A stretch of DNA of 64,000 nucleotides from Faecalicatena sp. Marseille-Q4148 (GCA_018228665.1 CP073692.1:372001-436000), one strand, 5' to 3'. Positions 51,589 through 59,746 are shown, counted from the stretch's first letter. Notes: generated by a model not told the origin, from the sequence alone. Program-made: numbers and translations.

Positions 51589-52707
51589 ATGAATAAATTT
51601 GGAAAAGCAATTCTTGCATCTGTACTTGCGGCATCTTTGGCAGTAACACCGGTATTTGCAGCACCGGATGTGGAAGGGATCAGACAGTCAAAAGAAGCGT
51701 CAGAAAGCGCACTGGAAAGTTTAAAGAATGATCTGGCAAAAACAATTGAAAATATCAATGAACTGGAAGGCCAGTTGGTAGAAACGGGTGAGAAGATCGC
51801 ACAGGCTGAGGTAGATCTGGCGGCGGCTCAGGAAAAAGAAGATGAGCAGTATGAAGCGATGAAGCTCCGGATTCGTTATATGTATGAAGAGGGCAATACT
51901 TCTTTCCTGACGGGACTTCTGGAATCCAAAAGTATTTCGGAAGTATTAAATAAAGCAGAATATATTCAGAATGTACATCAGTATGACAGACAGAAGCTGG
52001 AAGAGTATGTGGATACCAAAAAACAGGTTGAAACATTGAAAGCAGAGCTTGAACAGCAGCAGGCTGAATTGATGGCAAAGCAGGCAGAATTTGAACAGGA
52101 AAAAGCCAGCATCAGCACAATGGTAGAAGAAAAGCGGGCAGAAGTTGCAGAGCTCGATGAACAGCTTCAGGCAGCAATTGTGCAGGCAGCGGCAGAAGAA
52201 GCTGCAAGAAGAGCAGCTGAGGAAGCAGCAAGAGCAGAAGCGAATCAATCTGTTTCTAATAATAACAATCATCATAGCAACAGTAACACACCGTCAGACC
52301 AGACAAATAATAATACTTCATCAGGGAACAATAATGTTTCAGGTGGCAGCACTTCACAGGGAGGAAGCGGTGATACAAGCGTTGCACAGGCGATTGTAAA
52401 TGCAGCCTATTCACAGCTTGGAGTGCCATATGTATGGGGAGGAACAACTCCGGGTTCCGGACTTGATTGCTCTGGCCTGACACAGTACGCGCACCGGGTG
52501 GCAGGAATTTCCATTCCTAGAACGTCAGGACCTCAGGGTTCCGGTGGAAAAGCGGTATCGAATCCACTTCCGGGAGACATCGTATGCTATTCCGGACATG
52601 TTGGAATTTATATCGGCGGCGGTCAGATGATCCACGCACCACAGCCGGGCGATGTCGTAAAAGTTGCAAATGTATACGGTTCCCCATGGTATCGCAGATA
52701 TTGGTAG
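51589..52707 (+). CDS. Secreted NlpC/P60 peptidoglycan hydrolase with N-terminal coiled coil (copy 1)
   Basis: This 372-residue secreted enzyme probably cuts the D-Glu-to-diamino-acid bond in peptidoglycan stems. It has a signal peptide (about 1-24, cleavage after 'TPVFA'), a long CwlO-like coiled coil (about 28-210), a Ser/Asn-rich linker (about 220-262), and a C-terminal NlpC/P60 domain with Cys294 in 'GLDCSGLT', His337 in 'SGHVGIY' and His349 in 'MIHAP'. The coiled coil suggests control by an FtsEX-like partner, as in CwlO/PcsB (inference). It has its own promoter and terminator. A close paralog follows. Confidence 0.93.
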   Translation: MNKFGKAILASVLAASLAVTPVFAAPDVEGIRQSKEASESALESLKNDLAKTIENINELEGQLVETGEKIAQAEVDLAAAQEKEDEQYEAMKLRIRYMYEEGNTSFLTGLLESKSISEVLNKAEYIQNVHQYDRQKLEEYVDTKKQVETLKAELEQQQAELMAKQAEFEQEKASISTMVEEKRAEVAELDEQLQAAIVQAAAEEAARRAAEEAARAEANQSVSNNNNHHSNSNTPSDQTNNNTSSGNNNVSGGSTSQGGSGDTSVAQAIVNAAYSQLGVPYVWGGTTPGSGLDCSGLTQYAHRVAGISIPRTSGPQGSGGKAVSNPLPGDIVCYSGHVGIYIGGGQMIHAPQPGDVVKVANVYGSPWYRRYW

Positions 52708-52722
52708 AATTTATATGATAGA

Positions 52723-52767
52723 AACTATCGGATAAAGAGAAACACTCTGAATCCGGTAGTTTTTTTG
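52723..52767 (+). terminator. Terminator after NlpC/P60 copy 1
   Basis: AACTATCGGAT (52723-52732) pairs with ATCCGGTAGTT, with a G-U pair, followed by TTTTTTT. Confidence 0.85.
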
Positions 52768-52910
52768 TTGAACGTAAAATAAAAAATGGCAGTAAAATGT
52801 GAAACAATTGTTAACAAATAAGAGATATTATTGCAAAAATATTTCTTGAGATTTATAATAATCAATAGTAACGGTACGAAAAATATGTTTCCAGGACTAA
52901 AAGCAGATAG

Positions 52911-52939
52911 TTGCAAAACGATGACAAATGTTGTATTCT
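52911..52939 (+). promoter_or_regulatory. Promoter of NlpC/P60 copy 2
   Basis: TTGCAA (52911-52916), 17-bp spacer, TATTCT (52934-52939). Confidence 0.6.
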
Positions 52940-52989
52940 GTCATCATATATGTGGGGACATATAAATTTGATAAGAGGAAGGGTGAGCT

Positions 52990-54135
52990 ATGAAGAAATT
53001 TAGCAGAATGCTCATGGCATCTATCGTAGCAGGATCGCTGATCGCAGCGCCGGTATATGCATCGGACATTGACGCCATTGAAACACAGAAGAAAGAAGCA
53101 GAAAATGCAGTCAACAGTCTTCAGAAAGAATTGGAGACGGCGCTTGGACAGATCAGCCAGCTGGAGACGGATATGGTAGTCAAAGCAGATGAGATTGCTC
53201 AGGCGAATATTGATCTGGAAGCAGCACAGGTGAAAGAAGCTGAACAGTATGAAGCGATGAAATATCGGATTCGCTATATGTATGAAGACGGCGGTGTTGC
53301 AGCGATTGAGAAGATTTTTACTTCCGGATCGATTTCGGAGATGCTGAATCAGGCGGAATATATCCAGAAGATACATAGCTACGACAGAAAAATGCTTGAT
53401 GAATATGTGCAGACTAAAAATGATATTGCCAATCTGAAAGCACAGCTTGAGCAGGAGCAGAAGAACATGCAGGAACTGGATGCACAGCTGACTGCAAAGA
53501 GTGATCAGTTATCCCAGACGATCTCCAGTAAGCAGGCAGAAGTGGCGAATCTGGATGAGCAGCTTCAGGCAGCAATTATTGCAGAAGAGCAGCGCAAAGC
53601 TGAAGAAGCAAGAAAAGCAGCAGAAGAGGCAGCTAAGCAGCAACAGGCACAGAGTCAGCAGGACCAGCAGACAAACACGCCGTCAGGAGGAAATGGCACG
53701 AATATTGAGACGCCATCTGCACCGTCACAGCCATCTGCACCATCACAGCCGCAGGCTCCGTCAGCGCCAAGCGCACCGGAGACAGACAATAATAGTGGTG
53801 GAAATACAAGTGCTGCACAGACAATTGTAAATGCAGCTTACTCACAGCTTGGAGTTCCATATGTATGGGGAGGAACAACTCCGGGAGTCGGACTTGACTG
53901 TTCCGGACTGACAAGTTATTGTCATCGCGTAGCCGGAATTTCTATCCCGCGTACATCAAGTGAACAACTGGCCGGCGGAAGACGCGTTTCTAACCCGCAG
54001 CCGGGAGATATTTGCTGGACACCTGGTCATGTAGCAATTTATATTGGAAATGGCCAGATGATCGAGGCACCGGATATTGGACAGGTTGTCAAGATCAGCC
54101 GTGTGCGTGCATCAGTTTATGTGAGATATTGGTAA
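52990..54135 (+). CDS. Secreted NlpC/P60 peptidoglycan hydrolase with N-terminal coiled coil (copy 2)
   Basis: This 381-residue paralog of the upstream hydrolase shares the layout: signal peptide (about 1-25, 'AAPVYAS'), coiled coil (about 28-215), a Pro/Ser/Ala-rich linker (about 228-262) and NlpC/P60 domain with Cys304 and His347. The third active-site residue is Glu359 ('MIEAP') where copy 1 has His; a Glu in this place is known in RipA. The linker is Pro/Ser/Ala-rich instead of Ser/Asn-rich. Separate promoters imply separate control. Both copies have intact frames and the GLDCSGL motif. Confidence 0.93.
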   Translation: MKKFSRMLMASIVAGSLIAAPVYASDIDAIETQKKEAENAVNSLQKELETALGQISQLETDMVVKADEIAQANIDLEAAQVKEAEQYEAMKYRIRYMYEDGGVAAIEKIFTSGSISEMLNQAEYIQKIHSYDRKMLDEYVQTKNDIANLKAQLEQEQKNMQELDAQLTAKSDQLSQTISSKQAEVANLDEQLQAAIIAEEQRKAEEARKAAEEAAKQQQAQSQQDQQTNTPSGGNGTNIETPSAPSQPSAPSQPQAPSAPSAPETDNNSGGNTSAAQTIVNAAYSQLGVPYVWGGTTPGVGLDCSGLTSYCHRVAGISIPRTSSEQLAGGRRVSNPQPGDICWTPGHVAIYIGNGQMIEAPDIGQVVKISRVRASVYVRYW

Positions 54136-54151
54136 AAATTTAAGAACAATA

Positions 54152-54192
54152 TTAAAAGAAGGAGCAGATCGAAAAGGTCTGTTCCTTTTAAG
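54152..54192 (+). terminator. Terminator after NlpC/P60 copy 2
   Basis: AAAAGAAGGAGCAGATC pairs with GGTCTGTTCCTTTT around GAAA, with small bulges; the downstream arm supplies the T-run. Confidence 0.7.
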
Positions 54193-54267
54193 ATTAGTTG
54201 AGTGGCAGAGATAGAAGAAGACCAATAGAAATGCGAGAGAAATAAGAAGAAAACCGGAAAATAGTAC

Positions 54268-54297
54268 TTGCAATTCTAGTGATTTATATGCTATACT
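54268..54297 (+). promoter_or_regulatory. rpsB-tsf promoter
   Basis: TTGCAA (54268-54273), 18-bp spacer, TATACT (54292-54297). The leader to the rpsB start is about 105 nt and contains an AGG..CCGG / CCGG..CCT stem (54331-54363) that could bind S2. Confidence 0.7.
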
Positions 54298-54408
54298 ATT
54301 CAGGTCGTAGTAAACACATATGCGGGTGCATCAGAGGTGCCGGAACAACGCAGCCGGTCCTGACAGCGAAAACGTATATGGAAGAAAAACCAAATGGAGG
54401 ATTTAAAC

Positions 54409-55173
54409 ATGAGCGTTATTTCAATGAAACAGTTATTAGAAGCAGGTGTTCATTTTGGACATCAGACAAGAAGATGGAACCCTAAAATGGCTCCGTACAT
54501 TTACACAGAAAGAAATGGTATCTACATCATCGACTTACAGAAATCTGTAGGTAAAGTAGACGAAGCTTACAAAGCAATCGCAGATATCGCAGCTGAAGGC
54601 GGCACAATCCTGTTTGTAGGTACAAAGAAACAGGCTCAGGACGCAATCAAATCAGAAGCAGAGCGTTGCGGAATGTTCTATGTAAATGAGAGATGGTTAG
54701 GTGGAATGCTCACTAACTTCAAGACAATTCAGGGAAGAATCAACCGCTTAAAAGATATCGAGAGAATGGCAGAAGACGGAACATTTGATGTATTACCTAA
54801 GAAAGAAGTTATCGAAATCAAGAAAGAATGGGAAAAACTTGAGAAGAACTTAGGCGGAATCAAAGAAATGAAGAAGATCCCGGATGCTATTTTCATCGTT
54901 GACCCGAAGAAAGAAAGAATCTGTGTTCAGGAAGCTCACACACTTGGTATCCCGTTGATCGGTATTGCAGATACAAACTGTGATCCGGAAGAACTTGATT
55001 ATGTAATTCCAGGTAACGACGATGCTATCAGAGCTGTTAAATTAATCGTTGCTAAGATGGCAGACGCTGTAATCGAAGCTAACCAGGGAGCAACTGGTGA
55101 AGAAGAAATCTTTGAAGAAGCTGCAGTAGAAGCAGAAGAAAAAGATATCGAAGAAGTAGCTGAAGAAGCGTAA
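54409..55173 (+). CDS. rpsB: 30S ribosomal protein S2
   Basis: S2 sits on the 30S head-body junction and recruits S1-type factors. The 254-residue protein opens '[27 protein letters not shown]'-like and contains '[36 protein letters not shown]' type sequence (about 63-98) and '[21 protein letters not shown]'. The start at 54409 follows GGAGG; an in-frame ATG at 54394 overlaps that site. An acidic C-terminal tail (after 230) is normal. tsf follows after 28 bp, the standard order. Confidence 0.97.
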   Translation: MSVISMKQLLEAGVHFGHQTRRWNPKMAPYIYTERNGIYIIDLQKSVGKVDEAYKAIADIAAEGGTILFVGTKKQAQDAIKSEAERCGMFYVNERWLGGMLTNFKTIQGRINRLKDIERMAEDGTFDVLPKKEVIEIKKEWEKLEKNLGGIKEMKKIPDAIFIVDPKKERICVQEAHTLGIPLIGIADTNCDPEELDYVIPGNDDAIRAVKLIVAKMADAVIEANQGATGEEEIFEEAAVEAEEKDIEEVAEEA

Positions 55174-55201
55174 GAACACATTTGACACGGAGGAATGAAT
55201 C

Positions 55202-56122
55202 ATGGCTATTACAGCAAGTATGGTAAAAGAATTAAGAGAAATGACAGGCGCAGGAATGATGGACTGCAAAAAAGCTCTTAACGAAACAAATGGTGATATG
55301 GATGCAGCTGTTGAGTTCTTAAGAAAGAACGGACAGGCAAAAGCTGAGAAAAAAGCTGGAAGAATTGCTGCTGAAGGTATCGTTAAAACAGTTGTAAAAG
55401 ATGACAAAGTAGCTTCTATCGTTGAAGTTAACTCTGAGACAGACTTCGTTGCTAAGAATGCTGATTTCCAGGCATATGTAGAAGCAGTTGCAACACAGGC
55501 AGCTAGCACAAATGCAGCTGATATCGATGCATTCCTTGCAGAAGCATGGGCAGAAGATCCGTCTATGACTGTAGCAGAAGCTTTAAAAGCTAAAATCGCA
55601 GTTATTGGCGAGAACTTAAATATCAGAAGATTTGCTAAAGTTGAAACAGAAGGCTGTGTAGTTTCTTACATCCATGGCGGCGGAAGAATCGGTGTTCTTG
55701 TTGAAGCTGATACAGACGTTATCAATGAAGATGTAAAAGCTTGCTTAAGAAATGTTGCTATGCAGGTTGCAGCTATGAGCCCGAAATATGTTTCTCGTGA
55801 CGAAGTAGGAGAAGAGTACTTAAATCACGAAAAAGAAATTTTACTTGCTCAGGCTAAAACAGAGAATCCGGAAAAACCGGAAAACATCATCGAAAAAATG
55901 ATCATTGGTCGTCTGAACAAAGAATTAAAAGAAATCTGCTTATTAGATCAGGTTTATGTTCAGGATAGTGATTTAACAGTTGCTAAGTACGTTGATCAGG
56001 TTGCAAAAGCTAACAACGCTAAAATCACAGTTAAGAAATTCGTTCGTTTTGAGACAGGAGAAGGTCTTGAGAAGAAGAGCGAAGACTTTGCTGCTGAAGT
56101 AGCTGCTCAGATGGGAAACTAA
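55202..56122 (+). CDS. tsf: Elongation factor Ts
   Basis: EF-Ts exchanges GDP for GTP on EF-Tu. The 306-residue protein starts 'MAITASMVKELREMTGAGMMDCKKAL' in the UBA domain, has 'VEVNSETDFVAKN' (about 79-91), the Tu-contacting motif, and the C-terminal coiled-coil and core repeats with 'ALKLL..' replaced by 'ICLLDQVYVQDS'. An AGGAATG region and CGGAGG site precede the start. Length is typical for Clostridia. A strong terminator follows the stop, closing the rpsB-tsf operon. Confidence 0.97.
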   Translation: MAITASMVKELREMTGAGMMDCKKALNETNGDMDAAVEFLRKNGQAKAEKKAGRIAAEGIVKTVVKDDKVASIVEVNSETDFVAKNADFQAYVEAVATQAASTNAADIDAFLAEAWAEDPSMTVAEALKAKIAVIGENLNIRRFAKVETEGCVVSYIHGGGRIGVLVEADTDVINEDVKACLRNVAMQVAAMSPKYVSRDEVGEEYLNHEKEILLAQAKTENPEKPENIIEKMIIGRLNKELKEICLLDQVYVQDSDLTVAKYVDQVAKANNAKITVKKFVRFETGEGLEKKSEDFAAEVAAQMGN

Positions 56123-56148
56123 TCTGATTTTTGTATATCTTTAATAAG

Positions 56149-56191
56149 AACCCTTATAAATGGTGCGTATACGCTGTTTATAAGGGTTTTT
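56149..56191 (+). terminator. Terminator of the rpsB-tsf operon
   Basis: AACCCTTATAAA (56149-56160) pairs perfectly with TTTATAAGGGTT (56177-56188), then TTTT. Confidence 0.9.
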
Positions 56192-56262
56192 CTGTAAATT
56201 CGAAAAGAGAAGTGGATTTCAGGATATTTTTATAAGATGAAAAAGCGGATAGAGAGGAACAG

Positions 56263-56604
56263 ATGAATATACAAATTTTTGGAATGAAGAAATGTAATGA
56301 TACAAAGAAAGCAGAGAGATTCTTCAAAGAGAGGGGAATTAAATTTCAGTTTATTGATATGAAAGAAAAAGGAATGAGCAAAGGAGAATTTAATTCTGTT
56401 GCACAGATAAATGGCGGTCTGGAGAATATGATCAACTGGCATGGAAAAGACCAAGATACACTTACGCTTATTAAATACATAGCAGAGGAAGATAAACTGG
56501 AAAAGATTTTGGAGAATCCACAGGTAATAAAAACCCCGGTAGTCCGAAATGGAAAGCAGTCTACACTGGGATATCATCCGGAAGTATGGAAAGAATGGAA
56601 ATAA
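56263..56604 (+). CDS. ArsC/Spx-family thioredoxin-fold protein
   Basis: This 113-residue protein belongs to the arsenate reductase/Spx family. It has the thioredoxin-like start 'MNIQIFGMKKCNDTKKA' with a single cysteine (Cys11, CNDT instead of the CxxC of Spx), 'FIDMKEKGMSKGEF' and the family 'IKTPVVRNGKQSTLGY' strand (about 87-102) containing the cis-proline (TP). It lacks the second redox cysteine, so an ArsC-like or regulatory role is likelier than a true Spx. Neighbours give no arsenic context. Confidence 0.75.
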   Translation: MNIQIFGMKKCNDTKKAERFFKERGIKFQFIDMKEKGMSKGEFNSVAQINGGLENMINWHGKDQDTLTLIKYIAEEDKLEKILENPQVIKTPVVRNGKQSTLGYHPEVWKEWK

Positions 56605-56741
56605 AACAAGAAGAATGATGCATGTATTTTCGGTATTTACAAAATTTTAAATAACCTAAATCATCAAGTGATAGAAGATGAAAATATAAGCGCTGTTGAA
56701 ACTATAGAAGAAATTGATTGTATAGAAGATAATTAAGAGAA

Positions 56742-56779
56742 AAAAGCTGTAAAATTTCACGTTGAATTTTACAGCTTTT
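56742..56779. terminator. Terminator before the Phd/ParE operon
   Basis: AAAAGCTGTAAAATT (56742-56756) pairs perfectly with AATTTTACAGCTTTT (56765-56779). Flanking A- and T-rich arms make it usable from either side. It overlaps the -35 of the next promoter. Confidence 0.75.
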
Positions 56780-56796
56780 GGTGTATACTAATAGTA
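56762..56796 (+). promoter_or_regulatory. Phd-ParE promoter with operator palindrome
   Basis: TTGAAT (56762-56767), 16-bp spacer, TATACT (56784-56789). TACTAATAGTA (56786-56796), a perfect 11-nt palindrome, overlaps the -10, as expected for an autorepressing antitoxin. Confidence 0.6.
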
Positions 56797-56828
56797 GATA
56801 AGAATATTGTTGAGAAGGGAGAATGCAT

Positions 56829-57077
56829 ATGCCCAATATTTTACCAGTATCAGATTTAAGAAATTACAATGAAGTTTTGAAGAACTGTCAGGCAGGGGAA
56901 CCAGTTTTTCTTACTAAGAATGGAAGAGGAAGATTTGTAGTGCTTGATATTGAAGATTATGAAAGAGAACGGGAAGAAAAAAAACTTCTGATGAAGTTAC
57001 AGGAAGCAGAAGAAGCTGTAAAAGATGGAGAAGGATGGTTAAGTCTGGATGAAGTTAAAGCGGCTATGGGGGAATAA
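56829..57077 (+). CDS. Phd/YefM family antitoxin
   Basis: This 82-residue antitoxin has the Phd/YefM N-terminal DNA-binding fold ('NILPVSDLRNYNEVLKNCQAGEPVFLTKNGRGRFVVLDIEDYE', about 2-45) with the typical 'xxRxxxxxxL' and 'VFLTKNGRGRFVVL' pattern, then a flexible acidic tail that would bind the toxin. Start ATG 56829 is preferred to ATG 56823 because AAGGGAGA lies 7-8 nt ahead of it. The toxin gene starts 3 bp downstream. It would neutralise ParE and repress the shared promoter. Confidence 0.88.
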   Translation: MPNILPVSDLRNYNEVLKNCQAGEPVFLTKNGRGRFVVLDIEDYEREREEKKLLMKLQEAEEAVKDGEGWLSLDEVKAAMGE

Positions 57078-57080
57078 TCT

Positions 57081-57380
57081 ATGAAGAAACTTCGGATTAA
57101 CCCATTGGTTGTCAAGGATTTGAAAGAAATACGTGATTATATAGCAGATGACAATGTGGCGAAAGCGGCTGAGACAATCGAGAAGATTTATAACAAATTC
57201 GAAAATATTCAGATGTTTCCGGAGATGGGAGCAGAACTGTCCAAACGTGTAAGTTTCAGAATAGACTATAAATATGCGATCTGGAATGATTATGTAATTA
57301 TATATAAGATTGGAAAAGAGTTTGTGGAGATTTATCGGGTAGTGAATCGATATCAGGATCTTACAAGAATATTTACATGA
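57081..57380 (+). CDS. RelE/ParE family toxin
   Basis: This 99-residue protein has the RelE/ParE fold: 'INPLVVKDLKEIRDYIADDN' (about 6-25), 'FENIQMFPEMGAEL' and 'YAIWNDYVIIYKIGKEFVEIYRVVNR' (about 65-90), where ParE/YoeB-like toxins keep R and Y residues. Pairing with a Phd/YefM antitoxin gene 3 bp upstream supports a toxin-antitoxin module. Whether it cuts mRNA on ribosomes (RelE-like) or targets gyrase (ParE-like) cannot be told. Confidence 0.87.
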   Translation: MKKLRINPLVVKDLKEIRDYIADDNVAKAAETIEKIYNKFENIQMFPEMGAELSKRVSFRIDYKYAIWNDYVIIYKIGKEFVEIYRVVNRYQDLTRIFT

Positions 57381-57501
57381 TATTTGTGTATCTTCTGGAT
57401 TGTTTAGATGTGATATAAAACTAAGAATTTTCAAATCATATGCAGTATAAAGATAATCGGGAATTATCTAAATATGTCAAATGAAGTAAAGGAGTAAAAC
57501 A

Positions 57502-57966
57502 ATGTTAGAGACAGGAATAAAAGCGCCGGAATTTTCACTTCCGGATCAAAATGGAGAAATGCACAGCTTAACAGACTATAGAGGGAAAAAGGTTATTTTA
57601 TATTTCTATCCAAAAGATAATACACCTGGATGCACAAAGCAGGCATGTGGATACAGTGAGCGTTCTCAGCAGTTTGAGGAAAAGGAAATTGTAGTAATTG
57701 GAATTAGCAAGGACAGTGTTGCATCCCACAAGAGATTTGAGGAAAAACAGGGATTAACGTTTACGATTCTTTCAGATACGGAGTTGGAAGCAATAAAGGC
57801 ATATGATGTATGGAAAGAAAAGAAAAATTACGGAAAAGTATCAATGGGAGTTGTCAGAACAACGTATGTCATTGATGAAGAAGGAATGATTGTTTATGCC
57901 AACGACAAAGTAAAGGCAGCAGATGATCCGGAAAAAATGCTTGAATATCTTATTAGTGAAAATTAA
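57502..57966 (+). CDS. bcp: Thioredoxin-dependent peroxiredoxin, Bcp/PrxQ type
   Basis: This 154-residue enzyme reduces H2O2 and organic peroxides with electrons from thioredoxin. The peroxidatic Cys44 and the PrxQ-type resolving Cys49 lie in 'DNTPGCTKQACGYSE', which is the CxxxxC arrangement of Bcp. 'LYFYPKD' precedes it. Length and ends are normal. An AAAGGAG ribosome site precedes the start. It is monocistronic by layout; the next transcript begins at its own promoter just after the stop. Confidence 0.94.
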   Translation: MLETGIKAPEFSLPDQNGEMHSLTDYRGKKVILYFYPKDNTPGCTKQACGYSERSQQFEEKEIVVIGISKDSVASHKRFEEKQGLTFTILSDTELEAIKAYDVWKEKKNYGKVSMGVVRTTYVIDEEGMIVYANDKVKAADDPEKMLEYLISEN

Positions 57967-57986
57967 AAAAGATAGTGATACAATTA

Positions 57987-58015
57987 TTGACTGATAAAGC
58001 GGGATTTGCTATAAT
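57987..58015 (+). promoter_or_regulatory. Promoter of the leader-peptide/CNNM transcript
   Basis: TTGACT (57987-57992), 17-bp spacer, TATAAT (58010-58015). The transcript would begin near 58022, leaving about 190 nt before the membrane-protein start. Confidence 0.85.
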
Positions 58016-58053
58016 ACATAGCACTAAGAATTTTAGGAGGTAAAATTAGCATA

Positions 58054-58110
58054 ATGGACGATAGCGACAGTAACGCTGACCCGAATCAAGAAAATAATTT
58101 AAATGAATGA
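58054..58110 (+). CDS. Short acidic leader peptide upstream of CNNM/CorC gene
   Basis: An 18-codon frame reads MDDSDSNADPNQENNLNE, rich in Asp/Glu and with a D-P pair. AGGAGG (58035-58040) lies 13 nt upstream, a long but usable spacing. It ends 8 nt before a strong hairpin. Runs of acidic residues and D/E-P at a nascent N-terminus are known to destabilise translating ribosomes at low Mg2+ (as in E. coli mgtL). Ahead of a gene of the CNNM/CorC family, a Mg2+-sensing role is an attractive inference. No protein function of its own is expected. Confidence 0.5.
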   Translation: MDDSDSNADPNQENNLNE

Positions 58111-58118
58111 TATAGATC

Positions 58119-58160
58119 AAGGCATGGTTCCTGCAAGTTTTAATGCAGGAGTCATGTCTT
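58119..58160 (+). terminator. Attenuator-like hairpin in the CNNM leader
   Basis: AAGGCATG (58119-58126) pairs with CATGTCTT (58153-58160) and TCCTGCA (58129-58135) with TGCAGGA (58144-58150), separated by a 2x2 internal loop: 15 bp in all. The tail GTGTTGTTTATTT is a fair T-tract, so it could end transcription before the membrane-protein gene. Confidence 0.65.
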
Positions 58161-58209
58161 GTGTTGTTTATTTAAAAATATTTAATTGAGAAAGGAGTTA
58201 GTAATAGTT

Positions 58210-59520
58210 ATGGACAATACTTTAATTTTTTTATTATTGCTGCAGGTAATATTGATTGCGCTGAATGCTGTATTTGCAAGTGCGGAGATAGCAGTGCTTT
58301 CAATGAATGAAATGAAACTGGAACGAATGGCAGAACAAGGAGACCAACGTGCAAAAAGATTGTTTCGATTGGTGAAAGAACCTGCAAGATTTCTTGCTAC
58401 AATTCAGGTTGCAATTACACTTTCAGGATTTTTGGGAAGTGCATTTGCAGCAGATAATTTTTCAGAGCCGCTGGTAGATTGGATTTTGTCATTAGGAGTA
58501 AAGATTCCGCGAACAACGCTGGACGCCTGTTCGGTCATCGTAATTACGTTGATTTTGTCGTACTTCACATTGGTTTTTGGAGAATTAGTTCCGAAGCGAA
58601 TTGCTATGAAAAGATCAGAACAATTGGCTCTTGGTATATCAGGTTTGGTAAGTGGCATTTCAGTCATATTTAAGCCGCTGGTTTCTTTTTTATCGATTTC
58701 AACAAATTTTGTATTACGCTTATGTGGGATTGATCCCAATGAGGAAGAAGAACAGGTAAGCGAGGAAGAAATCAGAATGTTAGTGGATGTGGGGAGTGAA
58801 AAGGGAGCAATTGCACATCAGGAAAAAGAATTTATTCAAAATGTTTTTGAGTTTAATGACACGATGATTGAAAACATTGCTACACATCGAACAGATGTTG
58901 TGATGCTTTGGATGGAGGATGATATAGATTCCTGGAAAGAAACAATTCATAACAGCCGCCACACACGTTTTCCAATCTGCGAGGGATCGCCGGATCATGT
59001 AATTGGTGTGCTGAATACGAAAGAATATTTTCGTACAGCAGATAAAAGTCGGGAAAATATTTTAAAAACTGCAGTTCATGCTCCGTATTTTGTGTTGGAA
59101 ACAACGCGGGCGGACGTTGTATTTAAAAATATGAAACTAACAAAACATTCGATGGCGATTGTGATTGATGAGTATGGCGGTATGACCGGGATTGTAACCT
59201 TGTCTGATCTGATAGAAGAACTGGTGGGAGATTTAAGCGATGAGTTTTCGGATGATAAAGGCAGTGAACCGGAAGTGAAAAAGGTCAATGATGGGACATG
59301 GAGGATTCGCGGTAATATTGAATTGAGCGTTTTGGAAGAGACGCTGGGGCAGAAACTGGTCTCATCAGAGTTCGATACACTTACAGGTCTTGTATTTGAT
59401 GAACTTGGTATGATTCCGGAAGATGGTGAGCGGGATATTGAAATTGAGATTCAAAATCTTCAGATCCAGATAAAATGTATTAAAGATCATCAGATAGAAG
59501 AGGCGATAATCAAAATGTAG
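58210..59520 (+). CDS. CNNM/CorC-HlyC family membrane protein (DUF21 + CBS pair + transporter-associated domain)
   Basis: This 436-residue protein has the CNNM layout: an N-terminal DUF21 membrane domain with four hydrophobic helices (about 1-195, 'NAVFASAEIAVLSMNEMKL' region), a CBS pair (about 210-340, with 'DVVMLWMEDD' and 'GVLNTKEYF') and a C-terminal CorC_HlyC domain (about 350-435, 'DGTWRIRGNIELSVLEETLG'). Bacterial relatives such as MpfA are tied to Mg2+ export or homeostasis; old 'hemolysin' names are misleading. AAAGGAG lies 12 nt before ATG 58210. The acidic leader peptide and hairpin upstream suggest Mg2+-linked control. Confidence 0.88.
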   Translation: MDNTLIFLLLLQVILIALNAVFASAEIAVLSMNEMKLERMAEQGDQRAKRLFRLVKEPARFLATIQVAITLSGFLGSAFAADNFSEPLVDWILSLGVKIPRTTLDACSVIVITLILSYFTLVFGELVPKRIAMKRSEQLALGISGLVSGISVIFKPLVSFLSISTNFVLRLCGIDPNEEEEQVSEEEIRMLVDVGSEKGAIAHQEKEFIQNVFEFNDTMIENIATHRTDVVMLWMEDDIDSWKETIHNSRHTRFPICEGSPDHVIGVLNTKEYFRTADKSRENILKTAVHAPYFVLETTRADVVFKNMKLTKHSMAIVIDEYGGMTGIVTLSDLIEELVGDLSDEFSDDKGSEPEVKKVNDGTWRIRGNIELSVLEETLGQKLVSSEFDTLTGLVFDELGMIPEDGERDIEIEIQNLQIQIKCIKDHQIEEAIIKM

Positions 59521-59565
59521 GATTAAATACAGAAAATAAAATATTAAAGAGCGTGAGAGATAAAG

Positions 59566-59612
59566 TCTCCCATGGAAATAGTATATTTATACTTTCCGTG
59601 GGAGATTTTTTT
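59566..59612 (+). terminator. Terminator after the CNNM gene
   Basis: TCTCCCATGGAAA (59566-59578) pairs with TTTCCGTGGGAGA (59593-59605), one G-T mismatch, followed by TTTTTTT. Confidence 0.92.
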
Positions 59613-59684
59613 CTTGAATTTTTAATGAGTGAATATAAAAAAGGCTGCAAGTATTATATTAATCTATTAGAGTGATAAAACTAT

Positions 59685-59740
59685 TGTGCAAGTTGCACAT
59701 CAAATATTTATCCATGCACAAAAATTATACAAATGGCACA
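59685..59740. promoter_or_regulatory. Phased TGCACA boxes upstream of the nitrilase operon
   Basis: TGTGCAA-G-TTGCACA (59685-59699) is a perfect inverted repeat. Its right half TGCACA recurs at 59715-59720 (21 bp on) and as GGCACA at 59735-59740 (20 bp further), i.e. at helical spacing up to the -35. This looks like an activator-binding array. The regulator is not in the window. Confidence 0.6.
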
Positions 59741-59746
59741 AAGTAC

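Noticed and set aside
56640..56736. Short coding-like tail 'SAVETIEEIDCIEDN' after the ArsC-like gene
   Set aside because: It reads like the end of a lost gene, but it is only about 26 residues, without start or ribosome site, so it is not reported as a gene.
58022..58209. yybP-ykoY (Mn2+) riboswitch or M-box ahead of the CNNM gene
   Set aside because: The conserved core blocks of either RNA class are not found; the leader instead holds a coding-like mini-frame and one simple hairpin.
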